DNA from: Bacteroidota bacterium
GTDB lineage: Bacteria; Bacteroidota; Ignavibacteria; UBA10030; UBA8401
DNA length: 9,152 bases
NCBI GenBank assembly: GCA_030824295.1
Contig: JAVBYA010000046.1
Location: 1-9,152, forward strand
Direction: 5' to 3'
In this document: piece by piece, positions 5,743 through 9,152 of the stretch
How the letters are laid out: every line of letters begins with the position of its first letter
Numbering within the stretch: the stretch's first letter is position 1
Translations under genes and position numbers: made by a program
The notes under the pieces: generated by a model
Databases searched by the model: none
What the model was told of the DNA's origin: nothing
What the model saw: the letters and a program-made list of their open reading frames with translations, nothing else

Positions 5743-6600
5743 ATGAATACGATGAAAACATTCCTGTTGATGGGTGTTCTCACCGTTCTATTTGTTTCGA
5801 TCGGCGGTGCACTCGGCGGGCAAAGCGGTATGACCATAGCGCTGATGTTTGCCGGCGTGATGAATTTTGTCTCCTATTGGTGGAGCGATAAGATCGTCCT
5901 GAAGATGTACGGTGCGAAGGAATTGACCCGTACCGATGCCCCGGACCTGTTCCGGATGACCGAAGAACTGACGCAGCGTGCGAATCTGCCGATGCCGAAA
6001 CTGTATATGATCGACGGGGAACAGCCGAACGCGTTCGCGACCGGCCGGGACCCGCAGCATGCGGCGGTGGCGGTGACCGAAGGGATCACACGGCTGCTGA
6101 GCCGCGATGAACTGCGGGGAGTGATCGCGCACGAACTGGCACATATCAAGAACCGCGATATCCTGATCGGCACCATTGCGGCAACGTTCGCAGGAGCGAT
6201 CAGTTATCTGGCGAACATGGCACAGTGGGCGATGATCTTCGGCGGACGGAGCTCGGACGATGAAGAGGGGAGCAACCCGCTCACCGGCATCCTGATGATG
6301 ATCCTGGCTCCGATCGCGGCGATGCTGGTGCAGATGGCGATCTCGCGGTCCCGTGAGTTCCTGGCGGACGAGACCGGTGCACAGATGGCAGGGAATCCGC
6401 TCTCGCTGGCGAGCGCGCTGCGGCGGCTGCATGCCGGTTCCGAGCGGATACCGATGCATGCCACACCGGCGACAGCTCACATGTTCATCGTGAATCCGCT
6501 GAGCGGCGGTTCGTTCATGCGGCTGTTCAGCACGCATCCTCCCATGGAGGAGCGTATCGCGCGTCTTGAAGCAATGGTCTACGGCTCACCGGTGCGCTGA
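5743..6600 (+). CDS. htpX: Membrane metalloprotease HtpX (M48 family)
   Basis: HtpX is a zinc endoprotease of the inner membrane. It degrades misfolded membrane proteins alongside FtsH, with its active site on the cytoplasmic side. The 285-residue protein has the usual length and layout: two N-terminal helices (about 5-21 and 27-46), the catalytic HELAH motif (His130, Glu131, His134), two further hydrophobic stretches (about 143-164 and 178-200), then SREFLADETGA, where Glu205 is the expected third zinc ligand and Asp209 the conserved partner. Supporting blocks are NAFATGRDP (96-104), and STHPPMEERIARL near the C-terminus. ATG 5743 has AAAGGAG ten bases upstream; an in-frame ATG at 5752 is a less likely alternative. 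It begins a three-gene run with the zinc-ribbon protein and the TerC-family protein. Heat or envelope-stress control is known for HtpX elsewhere; here only the CRP-like site suggests regulation. Confidence 0.95.
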   Translation: MNTMKTFLLMGVLTVLFVSIGGALGGQSGMTIALMFAGVMNFVSYWWSDKIVLKMYGAKELTRTDAPDLFRMTEELTQRANLPMPKLYMIDGEQPNAFATGRDPQHAAVAVTEGITRLLSRDELRGVIAHELAHIKNRDILIGTIAATFAGAISYLANMAQWAMIFGGRSSDDEEGSNPLTGILMMILAPIAAMLVQMAISRSREFLADETGAQMAGNPLSLASALRRLHAGSERIPMHATPATAHMFIVNPLSGGSFMRLFSTHPPMEERIARLEAMVYGSPVR

Positions 6601-6609
6601 GCGCCGGTG
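6587..6609 (+). other. Hairpin with the htpX stop codon as its loop
   Basis: CACCG (6587-6591) pairs with CGGTG (6605-6609). After a two-base bulge (GT), GCGC (6594-6597) pairs with GCGC (6601-6604). The loop is exactly TGA, the htpX stop. No T-tract follows, so it is not an intrinsic terminator; it may be an RNA processing or stability element, or chance in GC-rich DNA. Confidence 0.35.
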
Positions 6610-6652
6610 CCGCCGGCATCTTCCGTTCCGTCCATCAACCATGAACGAACCC

Positions 6653-6657
6653 AGGAG
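6653..6657 (+). promoter_or_regulatory. Ribosome binding site that decides the zinc-ribbon protein start
   Basis: AGGAG lies six bases before ATG 6664. The longer frame from GTG 6607 adds 19 residues with no family likeness and no ribosome site, so the ATG is preferred. Confidence 0.7.
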
Positions 6658-6663
6658 TATCCA

Positions 6664-6939
6664 ATGAAGTGTCCCGTCTGTTCCGTCGACCTGACCATGA
6701 GCGAGCGTCAGGGTGTGGAGATCGATTACTGTCCGAAATGCCGCGGCGTGTGGCTGGACCGCGGCGAGCTCGATAAGATCATCGAGCGCTCGCATGCCGA
6801 GGAGATGCCGGCGCCGCCGCAGCGCAGCGCTCCGCAGCCGTCGTATCCGCCGCCGCCGGTCTACCAGCAGCAGTACGGCGATCAGTATTACAAGCAGAAA
6901 CGCAAGAAGAACATGCTCGATGAATTGTTCGATTTCTAA
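6664..6939 (+). CDS. Small TFIIB-type zinc-ribbon protein (zf-TFIIB domain)
   Basis: This 91-residue cytosolic protein of unknown function carries one zinc ribbon at its N-terminus: Cys3 and Cys6 (MKCPVC), then Cys23 and Cys26 (YCPKCRGVWLDRGEL). The CRGVWLDRGEL block is the hallmark of the zf-TFIIB family (PF13453). The ribbon is followed by a low-complexity Pro/Gln/Tyr linker (about 50-78), a basic KQKRKK patch and a short tail ending ELFDF. That hydrophobic/acidic tail recurs in family members as I recall them and may be a docking peptide. A role in transcription is not implied by the domain name. It sits 63 bases after htpX and 24 bases before the TerC-family gene, and is likely co-transcribed with both. 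Confidence 0.88.
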   Translation: MKCPVCSVDLTMSERQGVEIDYCPKCRGVWLDRGELDKIIERSHAEEMPAPPQRSAPQPSYPPPPVYQQQYGDQYYKQKRKKNMLDELFDF

Positions 6940-6963
6940 CCCATACTCATCATAAAGGATACA

Positions 6964-7914
6964 ATGGACCATCAATCATTGATGTGGATCCTCTTCAACG
7001 GTTTCGTACTGGCAATGCTGGCGCTCGACCTGGGGGTCTTTCACAAGAAAGCACACGAAGTCAAGATGAAGGAAGCGCTCACCTGGAGCGCTGTCTGGAT
7101 CGCCTGTGCTTTGATCTTCAATACGCTCATCTATTTCTATTGGGACTGGATGGCGCCGGGGAGTGTTTACTCCAACAAGGATGCTGCGCTCGCTTTTTTG
7201 ACCGGGTACCTCATCGAGAAGTCGCTGAGTGTGGACAATGTCTTCGTCTTCCTGATGGTCTTCACCTATTTCCAGGTGCCGTCACTGTACCAGCATAAAG
7301 TGCTCTTCTGGGGGATCCTGGGTGCTCTCATCATGCGTGCCATCTTCATCTTCGCCGGTGTTGCACTCATCACCACCTTCCATTGGACGATCTATGTGTT
7401 CGGTGCATTGCTGATCTTCACCGGTATCAACATGGCGCTGCAGAAGGATAAGAAACTGCAGCCGGAGAAGAACCCGGTCATCCGGCTCTTCAAGAAGTGG
7501 TTCCCGGTGACGAACGATTATCACGGTGATCGTTTCTTCGCCAAGATCGACGGCCGGAAGGTCGCTACGCCGATGTTCATCGTACTGCTGGTGATCGAAA
7601 CGACGGATCTCATCTTCGCCGTGGATTCCATCCCGGCCATCCTGGCGATCACGAACAATTCGTTCATCGTCTACACATCCAATGTGTTCGCTATCCTTGG
7701 TTTGCGGGCCCTCTATTTCGCTCTGGCAGGCATCATGGGTCTGTTCCACTATCTGCACTATGGTCTTTCGGTGATCCTGGTCTTTGTCGGTCTGAAGATG
7801 ATGGCGGTCGATTTCTACAAGATCCCGGTGGAGTATTCGCTGATAGTGGTGATGGGGATCCTGGCAATTTCCGTGGTCCTGTCCAAACTCTTCCCGCCGA
7901 AGCAAAAAGCGTGA
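6964..7914 (+). CDS. TerC/Alx-family integral membrane protein, probable metal ion exporter
   Basis: This 316-residue protein matches the Alx/TerC family in length and motifs. It has LALDLGVFHKK (Asp22), LTGYLIEKSLSVDNVFVF (Glu85, Asp91, Asn92), IETTDLIFAVDSIPA (Glu212, Asp215, Asp221) and TSNVFAILGLRALYF (Asn240). Hydrophobicity gives about seven to nine membrane helices with a charged cytoplasmic loop near 160-200. Acidic residues inside helices are the expected cation site. Family members export manganese in E. coli (Alx) and help load metal into exported or membrane enzymes in Bacillus; tellurite resistance is the historical name. An AAAGGAT ribosome site at 6954-6960 fits ATG 6964. No yybP-ykoY-type manganese riboswitch is possible in the 24-base gap. 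It ends the htpX unit before a terminator. Confidence 0.93.
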   Translation: MDHQSLMWILFNGFVLAMLALDLGVFHKKAHEVKMKEALTWSAVWIACALIFNTLIYFYWDWMAPGSVYSNKDAALAFLTGYLIEKSLSVDNVFVFLMVFTYFQVPSLYQHKVLFWGILGALIMRAIFIFAGVALITTFHWTIYVFGALLIFTGINMALQKDKKLQPEKNPVIRLFKKWFPVTNDYHGDRFFAKIDGRKVATPMFIVLLVIETTDLIFAVDSIPAILAITNNSFIVYTSNVFAILGLRALYFALAGIMGLFHYLHYGLSVILVFVGLKMMAVDFYKIPVEYSLIVVMGILAISVVLSKLFPPKQKA

Positions 7915-7918
7915 TATC

Positions 7919-7935
7919 GGTGCCGTTCCGGCGCC
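7919..7935 (+). other. GC-rich hairpin directly ahead of the terminator
   Basis: GGTGCCG (7919-7925) pairs with CGGCGCC (7929-7935), with one G·T and a TTC loop. It begins 4 bases after the TerC-family stop and 11 bases before the terminator stem. It may protect the mRNA 3' end or add to termination. Confidence 0.4.
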
Positions 7936-7946
7936 TCAGAATAGGG

Positions 7947-7973
7947 AAAAGGGAGCTGTTTGCTCCCTTTTTT
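7947..7973 (+). terminator. Rho-independent terminator of the htpX–terC-family unit
   Basis: A ten-base stem, AAAAGGGAGC (7947-7956) with GCTCCCTTTT (7962-7971), encloses a 5-base loop (TGTTT). The T-run extends to 7973 and continues CTTT. This is a clear intrinsic terminator. Confidence 0.93.
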
Positions 7974-7996
7974 CTTTAACTGACGTCTGTTATGCA

Positions 7997-8025
7997 TTGA
8001 CATTGGGATGAGTATTCCTTATAAT
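7997..8025 (+). promoter_or_regulatory. Perfect consensus sigma-70-type promoter for sppA
   Basis: TTGACA (7997-8002) and TATAAT (8020-8025) are both exact matches and are separated by exactly 17 bases. The expected start is near 8032, giving a leader of about 38 bases before sppA. It follows directly after the upstream terminator, which fits a new transcription unit. Confidence 0.85.
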
Positions 8026-8033
8026 TGTATAAG
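8018..8033. promoter_or_regulatory. Inverted repeat over the -10 box, possible operator
   Basis: CTTATA (8018-8023) and TATAAG (8028-8033) are perfect inverted arms around ATTG. The repeat covers the -10 element and the expected transcription start, where a repressor would block polymerase. AT-rich promoters form such repeats by chance, so this is tentative. Confidence 0.3.
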
Positions 8034-8069
8034 TATCAATAGGTTACAAAGATTGTCTTCAGAAATATT

Positions 8070-8972
8070 ATGAGTAAAACCGCTAAATGGCTCATCGGAA
8101 TATTCGGATTCCTCGGTGTATTCTTCCTTTTTATCGTTCTTTCGTTCGTTGCACTGTTGGGTGATGAAGAGACGGAGGATGTTTCGGGCGGTACAGCCGG
8201 AACCGTCGCATTGGTGGAATTGAACGAACCGATCGTCAGTTCAGAGAGGGTCGTTCAGCAGATCAAACGGTTCCGCGAGAACACGTCCGTGCGTGCGATA
8301 GTGCTGAGGATCGAATCCCCCGGCGGCGGAGTCTCTGCAAGTCAGGAGATCTATGCGGAAGTGAAGAAGACACGCGCGTACGGAAAACCGATCGTGGTCT
8401 CCATGGGTTCCGTGGCTGCGAGCGGCGGGTACTACGCAGCGATCGGCGCGAGCAGGATCGTGGCGAATCCCGGTTCCGTTGTCGGCAGCATCGGCGTGAT
8501 CTCGCAGTTCATGCATGTGGACGATCTGCTGGCGAAGATCGGCGTGAATTCCACGACGATCAAGAGCGGTTCGTTGAAGGATGCGGGGTCGCCGTTCCGT
8601 CAACCGACGGCAGAGGACAAGCGGTACTTCCAGGAGATGGTGGACGATATCTATGACCAGTTCGTTTCCGCTGTTGCCGAAGAACGCAAGATGGACAAAG
8701 CGCTTGTGAAGAAGTATGCGGACGGACGGGTGTTCACCGGACGGAAGGCCTACGAATTGAAACTGATCGACACACTCGGCACATACCAGGATGCGATCAA
8801 GATCGCCGCAGAGATGGCGGAAGTGTACGGTACACCGCGAGTGATCAAGGAGCGGAAGCGCGAGACCCTCTCCGAGAGGCTCTTCGGCGTGATGAAGAAC
8901 GAGATCACAACATTGAAGAACGAACTCTTACAGCAGCCGGTCGTCGAATACCGATATCAACAACCACAATAA
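8070..8972 (+). CDS. sppA: Signal peptide peptidase SppA (S49 serine protease, short 36K type)
   Basis: SppA is a membrane-anchored protease that degrades signal peptides left in the membrane after protein export. The 300-residue protein has one N-terminal helix (about 7-30) and a single S49 domain, so it is the short form that must oligomerise. The Ser/Lys dyad is visible: Ser118 in VAASGGYY as nucleophile and Lys170 in SGSLKDAGSPFR as base. Their 52-residue spacing matches that of Bacillus SppA (Ser147/Lys199). Other blocks are VLRIESPGGGVSASQEI (from about 78) and PGSVVGSIGVI (134-144). ATG 8070 has no recognisable ribosome site, only AT-rich sequence; the next in-frame Met lies far inside the catalytic domain, so this start is preferred. 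It is driven by the consensus promoter upstream and is followed closely by an HU gene. Confidence 0.95.
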   Translation: MSKTAKWLIGIFGFLGVFFLFIVLSFVALLGDEETEDVSGGTAGTVALVELNEPIVSSERVVQQIKRFRENTSVRAIVLRIESPGGGVSASQEIYAEVKKTRAYGKPIVVSMGSVAASGGYYAAIGASRIVANPGSVVGSIGVISQFMHVDDLLAKIGVNSTTIKSGSLKDAGSPFRQPTAEDKRYFQEMVDDIYDQFVSAVAEERKMDKALVKKYADGRVFTGRKAYELKLIDTLGTYQDAIKIAAEMAEVYGTPRVIKERKRETLSERLFGVMKNEITTLKNELLQQPVVEYRYQQPQ

Positions 8973-8976
8973 GGAG
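8971..8976 (+). promoter_or_regulatory. Ribosome binding site supporting a GTG start for the HU gene
   Basis: AAGGAG overlaps the last two bases of the sppA stop codon and lies seven bases before GTG 8984. It fixes this start although no ATG is available, and suggests coupling to sppA translation. Confidence 0.75.
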
Positions 8977-8983
8977 AGCAGTC

Positions 8984-9152
8984 GTGACGAAAGCAGACAT
9001 CGTTGACGTTATAGCATCCGGGACAGGATTGACCAAAGTTGAGACCGAAGCGGTCGTTGACGGTTTCATCCAAACGGTGATCGCCTCCTTGCGTGACGGG
9101 AAGAACATCGAGATACGCGGATTCGGCAGCTTCAAAGTGAAGAAACGCAAAG
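8984..9152 (+). CDS. HU/IHF-family DNA-binding protein (3' partial)
   Basis: This small nucleoid protein binds and bends DNA as a dimer. Fifty-six codons are visible before the window ends; family members are about 90-100 residues. From GTG 8984 the protein begins MTKADIVDVIASGTGLTKVE (helix-turn-helix-like dimerisation helices). It continues through VVDGFIQTVIASLRDGKNIEIRGFGSFKVKKRK, where the GFGSF core of the HU signature is present. The DNA-intercalating arm with its RNP motif lies beyond the window, so HU cannot be told from IHF-like forms. It starts 11 bases after sppA and is probably co-transcribed with it. Placing a nucleoid protein behind a signal peptide peptidase may be lineage-typical, but I cannot check this. 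Confidence 0.93.
   Translation, partial: MTKADIVDVIASGTGLTKVETEAVVDGFIQTVIASLRDGKNIEIRGFGSFKVKKRK

Noticed and set aside
5788..6537. 249-residue minus-strand frame opposite htpX
   Set aside because: It has a biased Arg/His/Gln composition and no motif; htpX on the + strand carries all catalytic motifs.
6607..6663. Upstream GTG extension of the zinc-ribbon protein
   Set aside because: There is no ribosome site, the added 19 residues show no family likeness, and the GTG lies in the hairpin at the htpX end.
6940..6963. Manganese riboswitch upstream of the TerC-family gene
   Set aside because: The gap is only 24 bases, far too short for a yybP-ykoY-type element.

Overview
The window is a stretch of a bacterial chromosome in which every supported gene lies on the + strand. 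Protein types point to an aerobic, Gram-negative-like bacterium of the Bacteroidetes/Chlorobi (FCB) sphere, perhaps Ignavibacteria/Kapabacteria-like. The reasons are an A2-type cytochrome c oxidase with its own subunit IV, a DUF4920 lipid-free secreted protein next to a PepSY-type membrane protein, a zinc-ribbon protein with an acidic/aromatic tail, and an sppA–HU pair. Third codon positions are rich in G/C. The taxonomic guess is inference only.

Region 1 (1-4473) is a cytochrome c oxidase operon in the order subunit I (5' end cut off by the window) – III – IV – II – polytopic membrane cytochrome c. The genes overlap or nearly abut and end in a perfect 11-bp hairpin with eight T's. Subunit I has all heme and CuB ligands but carries a Tyr-Ser pair where A1-type oxidases have the proton-channel glutamate. 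Subunit II has a complete CuA site and no fused cytochrome c. The last gene encodes eight predicted membrane helices followed by a single CxxCH cytochrome c domain. It is the best candidate here for an undescribed component: a membrane-anchored electron donor or extra oxidase subunit.

Region 2 (4498-5563) is a two-gene unit with an ATGA overlap: a secreted DUF4920 protein with a conserved Cys pair and a small PepSY-associated membrane protein with three notable histidines. A long imperfect hairpin covers its end.

Region 3 (5564-7973) starts with a regulatory intergenic stretch that contains an exact TGTGA-N6-TCACA palindrome. It continues with the membrane metalloprotease HtpX, a small TFIIB-type zinc-ribbon protein and a TerC-family metal transporter, and closes with a strong rho-independent terminator. 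Together these look like a membrane-quality/metal-handling group.

Region 4 (7974-9152) opens with a perfect consensus sigma-70-type promoter (TTGACA-17-TATAAT) whose -10 box lies in an inverted repeat. It drives signal peptide peptidase SppA and, behind it, an HU-family DNA-binding protein that runs off the window end.

No RNA genes, insertion sequences, CRISPR arrays or phage genes were seen.
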